A stretch of 64,000 nt of DNA from Solenopsis invicta (Eukaryota > Arthropoda > Insecta > Hymenoptera > Formicidae), in the NCBI RefSeq assembly GCF_016802725.1, contig NC_052668.1, forward strand, positions 8,898,001 to 8,962,000. The letters are read 5' to 3'. The notes beneath the pieces are model-generated. The model saw only the letters and a list, made by a program, of their open reading frames with translations. It was not told the origin of the DNA and ran no database searches. The position numbers and the translations under genes were made by a program. Shown piece by piece: positions 22,366-36,002 of this stretch (position 1 is its first letter; the number at the start of each line of letters is the position of its first letter).

Positions 22366-23410
22366 TTGGTTCATTTAAAAAGTATCCGCGGGTTTTTGTC
22401 ACTAGATGGTGTTGATGGTCATATCGGGCAATACTAATCCGATTGTATCAAACAAACGCGCATCTGAAAGATGACATTTTAGGTTACATCTTTTGTAAAC
22501 AAAGTTTAGTAATTCATCAATTGTGTCAAAAGTTATATTAGTTTGAAAATGAGTGAAATTTCTGAAGAAATACGTTATGTGATACTTTTTTACTACAAAA
22601 AAGGCAAAAACGCAGCACAAGCATGCAGAAAAATTTGTGAAGTTTACGGCGCTGATGCTGTAAGTGAGCGCAAGACGCAGGAGTCGTTTGTTCGATTTTG
22701 TTCTGAAAATTTTGATGTCAAAGATCGACCTCGCTCTGGTCGGCCAGTCACTGAAAAAGTCGATAAAATTTTGCAACTGGTCGAGCAAGACTAGCATGCA
22801 AGCTGTCAAGACATAGCCAATGCACTAAGAATCAACCAGGTGACAGTTTGGAATCGTTTGAAAAAGGCTGGCTACACAAAGAAACTCGATGTTTGGGTGC
22901 CACATGAATTAACGCAAAGAAATTTGATTGACCGAATTTCCATCAGCGAAACTACTAAAACGCAACGAAAACGATCCATTTCTGAAGCAAATCATTACGA
23001 GCGATGAAAAATGGGTAAAATACAAGAATATTGTTCGTAAAAGATCATGGGATAAACGCGGCGAATCATCACAAACGACTTTAAAGCCTGATTTGATGAC
23101 AAATAAGGTGATGCTCTGTGTATGGTAGGATTGGAAGGGAGTCGTTCATTCTGAGGTGTTATCACATAGCCTAACGATTAATTCAGAGCTCTACTGTTCA
23201 CAACTGGATAGATTACAAGCAGAAATTAAGGAAAAACAACCAGAATTGATTAACAGAAAAGGTGTTGTCTTCCATCATGACAACGCCAGACCACACACAT
23301 TTTTGATAACGCTCCAAAAATTGAGGGAGCTTGGTTGGGAAATTGATTTTTAATAAAGAAAAATTCCAAAAATTAAACAAAAAACCGCGAATACTTTTTA
23401 AATGATACAA
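22366..23410 (+). mobile_element. Mariner transposon, internally deleted
   Basis: TIRs TTG(G/T)(T/A)TCATTTAAAAAGTAT start at 22366 and end at 23410, with TA on both flanks. At 1045 bp it is about 250 bp shorter than a full mariner; the missing part is the 3' end of the transposase gene. Confidence 0.88.
22543..23352 (+). pseudogene. Mariner transposase, truncated pseudogene
   Basis: Starts MSEISEEIRYVILFYYKKGK and carries the first helix-turn-helix (AAQACRKICEVYGADAVSER) and RSGRPVTEK. A stop at about 22793 and frame changes follow. The first catalytic block is ITSDEKWV, with S in place of the usual G. The second is VVFHHDNARPHT. The coding run then ends at ...RELGWEIDF and a stop, so the third catalytic aspartate and C-terminus are deleted. 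It cannot encode an active enzyme. Confidence 0.88.
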
Positions 23411-24608
23411 TATAGTATAAATATTTCTACAAATTTCATTTTTTGGTAGAATTTTGTACGTATTTAATAAATTTTTTCCACCGGAGAAAAAGGATAATCG
23501 TAATGATATATTTTATGAGAAAATCGAACAAACCAGTTAAAAATTCACCTAGTTGAGATTAACTTTAACTTTGCACGAGACGTTACCACCTTTCTTGATA
23601 TAGAAATTATGTTATAGCTTGTTCATATGAAAGGAGATTCACACGTTGTTTAAAAAACACTAACGAACAATACTTACTGCTGATGAAATTATGACTAAAT
23701 GCCTAACAAAAAAAATATTCACTGATTCAGTGTTACGCGTATACGTTTAGCTTAGCAATGATAAACTATAGCAGAACAGAAATTGTGTCGAACATTTGGT
23801 GATAGATCTTGCGTTCGGTGACGGTGAAATCGAGGAACAAGGACAGAAGTAATAAATACTGTAGGCTGATATTAATAATCGATTCTTATTTTAGGACCAT
23901 CTTAAGTAATGTCTTAAGTTAATACGGCTCTGTGATTGGTTGATGACATCTTAAAATGGTATTTAAGACAATTTTAAATCAAGGGACGGCAATACAGATC
24001 TCGAACTGTAAGCAAGTTCTAAAGGACAGAAGTATCTTTCTGACCTATGTATAGTGACTGACGCTTCGCCAATCAAAATCTTCAGATGCCAACACATGAC
24101 CATATTGTTTGCATGAATTTTCACAGGAAAATTGTGTTTTCTTTATATAAGCATTATTTTATTAATTTTTTACATGAAATGATCCGATATTGTGTTTTAT
24201 GTAGTAATATACAGTTTGCAGTTATTTCATATTTTATAAAGTTAGAGAAAATTAAAAACACTATGTCTCCCTTAGCACAAAGGAAAGAAGAAAAGTCACT
24301 GAACAAGACAGAAGAATATCTTCTGTCTCTCAGATGTTGCTTACACTCTCCACTTATTGCTGAGATACACTATTTCCCTTCCATTTCTATAAATTCTATC
24401 TTAAATAATCGACTATGAATACCGGCCTGAGTGTACTTGACAAAGATCGCTAATCTGCTCGCCTAGTCTAATGCCCACATCAGACTAGAGATTGTGAGAT
24501 TAAATTGGAATTTAACAAATCAGAAGAAAAAAAACTAATCTCAAATTTAGTGAAGTTTGGTCAAATTCTAATTCAATCTTGATCTTTAGTATGATGTAGA
24601 CACAAGTA
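23411..24608. other. Intron sequence
   Basis: AT-rich. A segment at 23895-23990 (CATCTTAAGTAATGTCTTAA... TATTTAAGACAATTTTAAAT) has inverted TTAAGAC-type words and may be a small MITE with unclear ends. The ORF at 24086-24418 has no recognisable domain. Confidence 0.4.
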
Positions 24609-24798
24609 GAGACCCTATAATAAGAGTCGCGCCATCAGGCAATCTTGGCAAAATCCAGTGAGCGAGAAGTATATATACTCTTACCTCTTTCTTTTTTTAA
24701 CCTAGATTAAAGAAAGAAAGAGATAAGAGTATATATACTTCTCGCTCACTGGATTTTGCCAAGATCGCCTGATGGCGCGACTCTTATTATAGGGTCTC
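24609..24798. mobile_element. 190-bp palindromic MITE
   Basis: Near-perfect inverted arms of about 88 bp starting GAGACCCTATAATAAGAGTC, with a short centre (TTTTTTTAACCTAGATTAA). TA on both flanks. Non-coding; the high arm identity suggests recent mobility. Confidence 0.9.
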
Positions 24799-24929
24799 TA
24801 GGTACGAGGTATTATTGCTATTCCTCTTCTACATCTCGCACGCGACGACGCACCGATCGACTCTCGGTAAAAAAAAATCTATGTTATAATCGAAGTTTAG
24901 TCTTAATATTCTTTTAAAAAGGTTCTCTA

Positions 24930-25165
24930 ATCTTGTCACATAATTTATAAATTTGATCGAATTTTGAGAATAAGTTAAAAACTCCCGAGTAATAGCCGTG
25001 GCCGTATGAAATTGTAACGTCATAAACGAGAAATATTGCGTAAAAGTTTTTTACTTGCCATTTGTAAATAAAGAAAATTTAGATGAAACAAGATAATAAG
25101 AAATACGCTTTGAAATACTTGTAAAAATGGGGACTTCAACTCCTTTTTTTCCCCGGACAGTCAGT
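24930..25165. repeat. Degenerate relative of the 19320-19777 repeat
   Basis: Shares in the same order GAGTA..AGCCGTGGCCGTAT, GAGAAATATTGCGT, TTGCCATTTGTAAATAAAG, ACTTGTAAA and CAGTCAGTAA with the pogo-like element interior, at lower similarity and without a second unit. Confidence 0.6.
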
Positions 25166-25307
25166 AATATTTAATTTGATGTACTATAAATAATAAAATT
25201 CAATTTTAATTTCTTATAACTGAAATTGCTAAATTCTATCAATCATATATAATTGTTTTAATTATATTAAAACAGAACATAATAAAGAATTTAGCTTAAC
25301 TACTCTT

Positions 25308-25395
25308 TAAATCTCATAGAGTAAAAAATCACTCGAAAAATTGCACGGGTTTCATTTTCACTCTTTTAAAGAAACGTTTTATTCTATGAGATTTA
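25308..25395. repeat. 88-bp inverted repeat
   Basis: TAAATCTCATAGAGTAAAA and the inverse TTTTATTCTATGAGATTTA enclose about 50 bp. Possible small MITE. Confidence 0.6.
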
Positions 25396-26319
25396 GATAC
25401 TTATAAAAATTACGTAAGAAAGAACATTTTTTTAATGACAAATTTGAAAGGTACGGTTCCAATATATTTTTCACGTGTTTAGTATAGCATCAATTAGAAA
25501 TTCGATTGTAAAACCGTGCGCAATAAGGGGAGGGGAGGGCGGTAGGCATCGCTTCAAAAATCATCTAGAAATGTGTAACTAATTCCGAACACTGCTCTAA
25601 GATAATATCACTATTGAATAAACAGTATATTCAGTCTTCTTTAAATGTCATACTTGTGAAAATATGTGTGACTATCTTGTTACTGTATTTAACTCCTTAT
25701 TATAAACACTTCTTTTTTCATATCAATATTATATTTATCAGTATTACAAAGAAATTGTTTTAAATGACAAAATTATCTTTTTTATTATATTTAAATTCTT
25801 GAGGCTAACAAATGTAAGAATTTAATGCACTTTTAGAAATAAATTTATGATGAATATTAGGTGTTTTTGAATTTTTTTGCTGTATAATTTTTTTAAAATA
25901 ATTTTTTACAATTGAGTTAAGAGAAGAAAAGTTTTTAATAATTTAATTACATAGAAATTATAAGAATTTGAAAAATTATATTTATAAAAAAGAATAGAGT
26001 TTAAAAAATATTTTAGAAAAATTTTTTTGTATCATTTTCATGTAAGAATATGAAATATTCATAAATTATGTAATTCTTATTAAATATGATGTCATGCTAG
26101 TAGAAATACAGCAACTTTACTTTTTATTATGCTAAATTATTATTATAAACAATGTAAACAATATTTTTTTAATATTTTTCATATTAATGTTTATCAACAT
26201 TATAAAGAAAATATTTTTAAATAACAATTTTGTAAAATTTAGTTCATTACTTAACATTACTTTGAAGATGGCAATGGCGAAAGCTCCTTTCTTAAGAAGT
26301 ATACAGTTATAAAATTATA

Positions 26320-26482
26320 TTAATAGCGCTTTTAAGTGCAATGGGTTTGAACCTAACTCGAAGCAGGTTAATAATGTCACATATTCTATTTTAAGTTCGA
26401 ATTGGATGATTTCATGTGGATTTTAGTATCATTAATTCAACTCGAATTGGGTTCAAATCCATTGCACTTAAAAGCGTTATAA
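26320..26482. mobile_element. ~163-bp MITE
   Basis: Inverted arms of about 40 bp sharing CGCTTTTAAGTGCAATGG and GGTTTGAACC-type words; boundaries approximate by a few bases. Confidence 0.72.
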
Positions 26483-27705
26483 TTGACCAGATATATAAGG
26501 CATTGGGAGTTTATTTTATACTACAATATATTTTTTAGAAAAAATCCTGTTAGAAATGAAAATTCTTATCAGTGATACACATTTTCATCAAAAAATTATG
26601 TTTAAACTGAAAAAATTCACTGTCTGTTATTTACAAAAAATTGAAAGATATATTTAAATAAAATTGCAATAAAGCCCTGATTTAATTTTATATCTATTTT
26701 TATGTGTTATTAAACCTGAAAATGTATGTAAAAGATGATAAAATTATGGCGAAATAATATTAAATAAACAAGATAATTTTATATACAAAATAAGTTGTCC
26801 GGACACTTAAAATATCAGTTTATTTTAAGCTACAAATTATAAAAAAAAAACATATTATAGATATACTTTTAATGAAAATGCATCTGGGAAGAGTTTCCCT
26901 TCCAATCGCGTTTTCTCTAAAAAAAAAAAAAAAGAAAACTGGTGAATTTGACTCAAAAAGTAAGCTTACACATTTTGTCGCTGGATAATTAATTTCGTGT
27001 TTATATATGAATGAAACTTTACAATTTCTCTTCACTTTTTTGTATATTAGCTGGAAAATTTTTTTAACCCTTAAACACATATGAGTTAGAGAGATCCCAT
27101 ATAAAATTTCAAACGCTTGCTCTGTGAAGACAGAATGAGATAGGAGATTCGGATCAGGGATTAAAAACAAGTTTGAAATCTTCTCTTTCTGTTAATATGG
27201 TTACTCAACTTTATTGATCAACTAAAATTTGAACTGCACGATAGCAAAATTTTGTTGGGATCTGTAAGACTACCATTGTGTGTGAGTAAAACTTTTTTGT
27301 GGGTAATCTTATATTAAAAAAAAACCGGACACATTCGAACAGGTCCATTTGCGTATGTTACTTGCATATACTCCGTCTAAAATTAGAATACTATTATGAA
27401 TAATGCTGTGGAAAACAAGACTTCTGCTCAGAATCCAAAATATATCATGAAACACATCAATTTTCAACATTTTGAGTTAATCAAAAATATCTTATATTCG
27501 CGTGGTTACACAAATATATCTTTTAATAGGAATGACATTGACATAAATTATATTAATTAAATATTTTTAAGTATGACTCTTTAGCTTTAAAACGCGGTAT
27601 TGTAAAATCTTTAAAAGTTTTTTGTTACAAAGATATAATTTAAAACAAAAAAGTAGATTTTAAACATCCAAAAATACTTTATATTTTTTTTGTTACACAA
27701 TTATA
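26483..27705. other. Intron sequence
   Basis: AT-rich with an A-run near 26920. The minus-strand ORF at 26820-27170 has no recognisable domain and includes the homopolymer. No element ends found. Confidence 0.45.
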
Positions 27706-29016
27706 TGAGGTGTGATCAAAAAGTAAGGTGACTTCATTTTTATAAAAAAATATTCATTCATCCAAAATTATGTTATCCCCTTCAAAATAATCCAACTCTG
27801 ATACAATGCATTTGTGCCAGCGCTTTTTCCAGTCGTCAAAACATTTCTGAAATGCACTTTTGAGTATTGCTTTGAGCTCCTCCAGCGATGCAGCCTTAAT
27901 CTTCTCAATCGTCGCAAATCTTCGTCCTTTTATAGGCCTTTTCAATTTTGGGAAGAGGAAAAAGTCGCAGGGGGCCAAGTCTGAATACGGTGGCTGAGGC
28001 ATGATGATAGTATTGTTTTTGGCCAAAAAAGTACTCACTAGTAACGACGTGTGCGCAGGTGCATTATCATGGTGCAGAATCCATGAATTTTCTCTCCACA
28101 CTTCCGGACGTTTTTTTCTTATTGATTCACGCAAACGCCGCATAACCTCAAGGTAATACTCCTTGTTTACCGTACGACCTCGTGGTAGGAATTCTTGATG
28201 CACAACGCCATGGTAATCAAAGAAAACTGTGAGCAACACCTTCACATTCGAACAAACTTGGCGTGCCTTTTTCGGTCTTGGCTCTCCTGGGCTCTTCCAC
28301 TGGGATGATTGGGCTTTGGCTTCGACGTCATAACCATATACCCATGTTTCGTCACCAGTTATAACCCTTTTGAGCAGATTAGGATCATCATTGACGTCGT
28401 TCAACATGTCTTGGGCGATGTTCATGCGATGCTGCTTCTGATCAAAATTAAACAGTTTTGGAACGAATTTCGCTGACACACGTGTCATACCCAAAACATC
28501 CATTAAAATTGATTGGCATGAGCCAAACGATATGTTAAGATCATCAGCTATTTCTCTAATCGTGATTCGACGATTTTTCAACACAATTTCTTTCACTTCC
28601 TGAATATTTTCCTCGGTTTTTAACGTGCTGGGGCTTCCAGAGCGAGGTTCATAGTTAACATTTTCTCGACCCTCTTGGAATAACTTATACCATTTATAAA
28701 CATTTTTTTGCTCAAAGTTGACTCACCGTACGCTACTGTCAACATTTCAAGAGTTTTTAAACACTTAATACCATTTTTTACACAAAAATTAATACAAACT
28801 CTCTGCTCCATTATTTTCAACAGCAAAAAATCGCCGAGCACGCAAACACGAGTCTAACCTTTATGCCTCTCACATAAAAACAACACATGCTATATAGTCA
28901 AAACTGTGAACATATGATCGTGACGAGTGTACCAACACAAAAAAAAAAATTTTGAAATTAGAGTGTACAGAGCGCGCGAAATTCAAAAAGTCACCTTACT
29001 TTTTGATCACACCTTG
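27706..29016 (-). mobile_element. Mariner transposon, nearly intact
   Basis: TIRs share GAGGTGTGATCAAAAAGTAA-like ends ((T/C)(G/A)AGGTGTGATCAAAA) and run 28 bp or more. TA flanks at 27704-27705 and 29017-29018. Length 1311 bp is full size. The transposase gene reads on the minus strand. Confidence 0.93.
27754..28811 (-). pseudogene. Mariner transposase, one frameshift
   Basis: Minus-strand gene from ATG at 28811 (MEQRVCINFCVKNGIK) to the stop at 27754-27756, about 352 codons, the usual length. The only frame break is in a run of seven A bases at about 28703-28709; one more A would restore the frame, and no other stop follows. Catalytic motifs: ITGDETWVYG, LHHDNAPAHT, and YSDLAPCDFFLF. In the third motif the usual proline of YSPDLAP is absent, leaving 33 rather than 34 residues between the last two aspartates, an in-frame codon loss. 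The helix-turn-helix blocks (ITIREIADDLNISFGSC) are well kept. A recent copy, probably inactive. Confidence 0.9.
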
Positions 29017-29426
29017 TACTTTTAAAAAAATGACGCCATAATTTTTTGTTAAAGTATGACTTTTCAGTTTTAAAACACCGTTCAAAGTCCTTATAAGTTT
29101 TTTGTCGTAAAGATGTGATTTTTAAAGGAAAAGTGAATTTTTGAACAATTTTTATTTTTCTTAATGGTTTTTCTTTTATAACTTCACAATAAATCATTTT
29201 TCAGCAATGCTGATAGTGCAGTCACATTTCTAAAATTCTAAATTTTTATTTGAAAAAAAAAATTGTTTAAAAATATTTATTAGATCCAAAGTTATAGCTT
29301 CTCAAAGTTGAAAAAGTCTCCTAGATCGGAAAATGTGTTTACGGGATCGGTGTGTTTAAAGGTTAAAGCACTTAAAGTAAGAACTATTATTATTATTTTG
29401 ACGATAATTGTTTTGTTCTCTTGCAG
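29017..29426. other. End of Exo70 intron
   Basis: AT-rich with no bounded element; ends in the acceptor ...ctcttgcag. Confidence 0.5.
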
Positions 29427-29687
29427 AAAAGGTTCTTGCTCAATTGAATTTGGCGTTAGTGAGTAAAAGCGATGCATCTTACTCCGATCTTGCTTTACGA
29501 GCTTTATTTCGACTGAATAACCATAATTACGTGGTCAATGCTCTCTGTCGAAGTTCTCTTATGGAGCTGCTCCTGCTGGCCGAACCAAGTGCGGCACAAA
29601 CATATCATGATTTACTTCTCAAAGACAAAACTAATTACGTTACTACGACATTTGCCAAGGCCCGATCTTACCTTGCAGACGAACCAG
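29427..29687 (+). CDS. Exo70: Exo70 (EXOC7) internal exon
   Basis: Encodes (K)KVLAQLNLALVSKSDASYSD, matching the metazoan Exo70 block KVLxxLxLNLLSKS, then ALFRLNNHNYVVNAL (conserved as LFLxNNYNYILKxL), SLMELLLLAEPSAAQTYHDL and KARSYLADEP. The acceptor AG is at 29425-29426, the donor GTTTGT at 29688. Incoming phase pairs with the single A from 21594. The outgoing single G pairs with AT of the last exon to give aspartate. Compared with vertebrate Exo70, about ten residues between this block and the last exon are missing. Confidence 0.92.
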
Positions 29688-29881
29688 GTTTGTTATTTTA
29701 ACATAAAAGTTTCAACGAAACTGTAAATGAAGATTGCAAATACCTAGAAAAAAAATAACAAAGAAAAAAGTCACTAATACTGGCATACTACTTTGTTTTA
29801 GGGTATTATTCCTTAAATAAAAACTAAAAATATGAACACATTAGGAAGTGTTTTTTATTAAATTGCAGTTCATATAACATA

Positions 29882-30731
29882 CAGGGTGTCCCAGAAAGGA
29901 ACACCTAAATATCTCGATGTAAGTTTTACAGAAAAATGTTTTAGACAAAAGTTATATGGGTTAAAAATATTTATTTACTGATCCTATCAGTTTCACCTTG
30001 GGTTGAGTAGCTAAGGTCAGGTCAAAGTTACATTGATTTTCTTAAATGGAATACCCCATTTTTTATTTCAGAATTTAATAGCTGGTGTCAAGAGCTTTTC
30101 AAAACACTACAAGAAAGTTTATTTTTGTTGAGTACTTTTCGAGTTGTGAAGCTTGAAAGCTACAGTGTACTGTAACTTTTAAACGTCATAATTCGGAAAG
30201 TACTTAAGGAAAATAAACTTATTTATAGTGTTTTGAAAAGTTCTCGAAATCGACTACAAAAAAATGCAATAAAAGATATAATGTTAGAGTATCGATAGTT
30301 TCCTAATTAAAGAGTATCGGTACTTCCCCAACATTCTATATTTTTTATTGCATTTTCTTATAGTCGATTTTGAGAACTTTTTGAAACACTATAAATAAGT
30401 TTATTTTCGTTAAGTATTTTCTGAATTATGACGCTTAAAAGTTACAATACACTGTAGCTTTCAAGTCGAAAAGTACTCAACGAATATAAACTTTTTTGTA
30501 GGGTTTTGAAAAATTTTTGATGCCAGCTATTAGATTCTGGAATCAAAAATAAGGTTTTATTTAAGAAAATCAATGTAACCTTGACCTGACCTTGGCTACG
30601 CAACCCAAGGTCAAACTGATAAGATCAGTGAATAGATATTTTTAAACTATATAACTTTTGTCTGAAACACTTTTCTGTAAAACTTATATCTCCCGAGATA
30701 TTTAAGTGTCTTGACCTTTTTAGGACACCCT
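29882..30731. mobile_element. 850-bp fold-back MITE with palindromes inside palindromes
   Basis: Ends CAGGGTGTCCCAGAAAGGAA and the inverse ...AGGACACCCTG, flanked by TA. The whole element is one palindrome with a short AT centre near 30300. Each arm also contains its own inverted repeat: AACACTA(C/T)(A/-)A(G/-)AAGTTTAT... through GAGTACTTT(T/C)CGA to AAATAAACTT and ATAGTGTTTT. Same family as the outer element at 40650-43890. Non-coding. Confidence 0.88.
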
Positions 30732-30859
30732 GTATATACTGTTTTGTAACAATTAATGTTTACCCAACATAAAGAGCATTCTGAAAAATTAGGCCCCAAA
30801 ACTGGCAGTAATAGTAAAATTCAGGCATAGTTCTATAGAAGTTAGCCACAGAAGATATA

Positions 30860-31001
30860 CAGGGTGATTATTAATGAATGTCCCCACTTTTTACCATAGA
30901 AATATGATTTACCGATGGATACGTATGTCTAACATATTATTATATTAGAAATTACAAATGCACGCTTCTATGGTAAAAAGTGGGGACTTTTATTAATAAT
31001 A
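30860..31001. mobile_element. ~142-bp MITE
   Basis: Inverted arms of about 34 bp (TTATTAATGAATGTCCCCAC... and the inverse ...GTGGGGACTTTTATTAATAA) with TTCTATGG near the centre. The left end adds CAGGGTGA after TA. Confidence 0.78.
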
Positions 31002-31036
31002 AGCTTGTAGAAATAAAAACTATAGAGATTCTTGTC

Positions 31037-32842
<1,806 letters not shown>

Positions 32843-33583
32843 GATAGGAATCAACTAGAAAATAAATTGATAAATTAAGTAATAAAATATATTTTTATGT
32901 ATTAAACATAAAAGTTTATAAAATTAAAAGGCTAGAATTGAACCATACCACTTAATGCTTTTTGGTACCTTGTTAGAGGATGTGTTGTATTTGATGCAAT
33001 TTTTCCTACTTTAAGATATTAATGAAAATATGAAAAAATTTATGAAACATCTGTCATCATAGTAGTTGAAGATTTCATTGTTATTGTTTGTTTTTATAGA
33101 AAAATGTACAAGTTTGCGCTGCACATTTATTTCATGTTTCAAATCACAATGAGGAAAATATGAAAAAAGAAAAAATAAACGAAGCAGTTTTTGGGAGTTA
33201 TAAACATAAAATAATTAATATGAATATATTATCAATAATATGCTCATTATTGTTTAAACTCTGCTATTTATATAAGAAAATAGTGCAAATTTTATTCTCA
33301 TTTTTCAAAAATTTGTTTTTAGCAAACAGAAAGAAACCATGAATATATAAACTATGATTTTTATTTTTTTAATTTAAACGAATCATGTTTTTATCAGTAC
33401 CAATACAGTGCAATGTTTAATTTTCGAAATATAAAGTGGTGTGCTTAATGATGGCTGTGCTGGTATTGGTGACTTTTGTCTACTGGTGTTTAAGTTGCAT
33501 CTGTAATATTGTATTTTGGTCGATTTGTTTGAAACAATTATGTGGAAGTATTCAATAATATATCATTTGTTAATTACATTAAG
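32843..33583. other. AT-rich intron sequence
   Basis: No recognisable gene or element. It ends in ACATTAAG, the target duplication of the next element. Confidence 0.5.
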
Positions 33584-34538
33584 CAGAGACCCTACCCGAA
33601 GTAAAATTTTGGTCTTGTTACTGATAATGGTTACGGTCACCGTTTCTATTTTGGTCTTTTTCGGTTACGGTTAGAGATGTACAATTACCTATTGTAAAAT
33701 TTAATAACGTATAAAAATGATAATATATAAAAATAATACAAGTATAAATATTATATTATAAAAAATTCCTATTGTAAACAACACTTGTTTAATATAAAAA
33801 TGTTTAAAAATTATTAAAGGTTCCGGGTCTTTCAAAATCTCTTTTTTTTGTTTTACTTCAACATTCTCAGCAACTTGCAGCGTTAATAGTGATTTTTTCA
33901 CTGGTATTAATGGTAGTTATCTTTATAAATTAACATATTTTAATCAAATATAAATTAACATAATTATAATTAAATTTTTATAATAAAAGCAAAGAAATAA
34001 ATAAGTAACTCTACGTAGATAATATCACTATTTATTGAGAACCTAGAAGTAAATATCTACGGTCTTAAAAGTTTAATTAAAATTGTCAAACTTTTTTGGT
34101 GCTTTAAAAAAGCCGGAAAAATTGAAATATAATTTTAGCTTCAAAAATTTAGTTTTAACATTACAAAGATCTTATTCTTTTGAATTTATTTTATGTTCAC
34201 AAATTGAAGGAAAAGTTAATCTTTAAAATCAACTGCATATCTGTGGAGCGTTAAAAATATTAAAAATCGAGATGAAATATAGATGTCGTGTATCTTTTTC
34301 TTATTTTTATTTTGTAGACAGAGAAGTCTACATAGCGCTTTTTCGCCTTTTTTATCTGATCTTCAGTATGATCTTTAATAGCATTTTAAAAAATCTGACC
34401 GAAATAAACCTGAAAAATATTTTTGGTGTGGTTACGGTTACGGTCGATTAGTCTGCACAATATTTCATTGTTAGTCTGACTAAAATAACGGTTATGATTC
34501 AGTTATCGGTTTCAGTTTCGATTTGGTCAGGGTCCCTG
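33584..34538. mobile_element. hAT-type non-autonomous element
   Basis: Ends CAGAGACCCTACCCGAAG and the inverse of CAGGGACCCTGACC; flanks ACATTAAG (33576-33583) and GCATTAAG (34539-34546), an 8-bp duplication with one change. GGTTACGGTTA words occur near both ends, in inverted or direct form. No transposase. Confidence 0.75.
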
Positions 34539-35612
34539 GCATTAAGGGAATATTCTCGCTTTTGTGAATAATTTTTATATTTTTTAGGAATTTTTTTTGA
34601 AAAACACTATAAACTTGATAAATTTGTTTTTTTATGTTGAATGTTTTTTATAAATTTTATAAATATTAGAAAAGATTTTTAATGAATACTAAAAAAAGCT
34701 CGTTTAATTGCACAGCAATAAATATAAATGAAAAAAGGCCTAGAACATATTAAAGTAAAGTTTAATATATAAAATTAAATAATTTCAATAACATTAAATT
34801 GGAACAATTTTGACTTAGCGAGTCTTCCTCAACCAATAACAAATATAAATCATGGTAATCAAAATATAACAATGCAATCAACAACATTCAAATGGAATCA
34901 AAATTAAGTAAAAAAAGATATTAGTATAATAAAAATTAAAATTTATGTCGTTAAAAGTAAGAAAAAAGATATAAATATGAGAGGAAAGTGTACATATATA
35001 TATATATATATATATATGGGGCATTCTTATATATATATATATATATATGGGGCATTCTCCGTCAAAAAGGCCACCCCTGTTGCCCATTTCAATTTTTGAG
35101 ATAAAATGTTCGAAAAGGGCTTAAAATTTTCGTTGAAATGTCTATTTTTCGATGCCGTTTGGCCTTTTGGAAAATTCAAAATGGCGGACCTAATATCACG
35201 GCTAGAATGAAAAAAGCCTTTGAAAAAATACATAATAACGTGAATAAATGTGCAAGATATGACGTAGCAGAGGTCTAATCCTTATGTGTAAGTGTGTGAG
35301 TGTGTGTGTGGGGAGGTGGGGGGAGGGGGGATACGCGCGCTCATACGCGTGCATGTATAAATGAATCACGTAAAAATTCTTGCTCAACATGGTCTGGCTA
35401 TCAAGACATTTGCATACAAAATTTCGAATCATTTCATCCTTGTCCTGAAAAAGTACGTCACAAAAAACCTACGGTACAGAAAATATTGTTCTTTAAAAAA
35501 CATTTTCTCCACAGAATAATAGTAAGATTACTTAAAATTACTTTGAAACTTATACTATACTTATATTCCTCTTTTTGAGATAGTTGATCTATATTAGTCA
35601 CTTTAACTCTTA

Positions 35613-35899
35613 TGTTTGAAATGCTTGATTTACGCGAATCCCTTAGCCTCTCACATTCGGGATGCTTGATTTATGTGAGTCCCCTTGCCTCTCACATTCG
35701 GAGTGCTTGATTTACGTGAGTCCCTTTGCCTTTCACATTCGGGGTGCTTGATTTACGTGAGTCCTCTTGCCTCTCACATTCGAGGTACTTGATTTAAGTA
35801 AGTCCCCTTGCCTCTCACATTCGAGGTGCTTGATTTACGTGAGTCCCCTTACCTCTCACATTTGGGGTGCTTGATTTACGTGAGTTCCCTTGCCTCTCA
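35613..35899. repeat. 41-bp minisatellite, ~7 copies
   Basis: Units such as GGGGTGCTTGATTTACGTGA then GTCCCCTTGCCTCTCACATTC repeat with the GCTTG word at 35623, 35664, 35705 and on. It lies between the 3' end of the 630-aa ORF and the TIR, followed by a GTGTGTACGTGTG tract. Confidence 0.92.
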
Positions 35900-36002
35900 C
35901 GTGTGTACGTGTGTGCGTGTATGTGTATGTGTATCTGTATATGTAGATAGATGTTTCATGAAATATTTTTTTATTTTTATCCTATATTTCTTACTTTTGT
36001 TC

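Larger units (their letters stand above)
24799..26319. other. Intron sequence with repeat fragments
   Basis: Holds the 24930-25165 fragment and the 25308-25395 inverted repeat listed separately, plus a GGGGAGGGGAGGG tract near 25528. No coding sequence recognised. Confidence 0.45.

Noticed and set aside
33584..34538. Telomere-like GGTTACGGTTA words
   Set aside because: Only a few copies, placed near the ends of a hAT-type element; more likely subterminal repeats than telomeric DNA.
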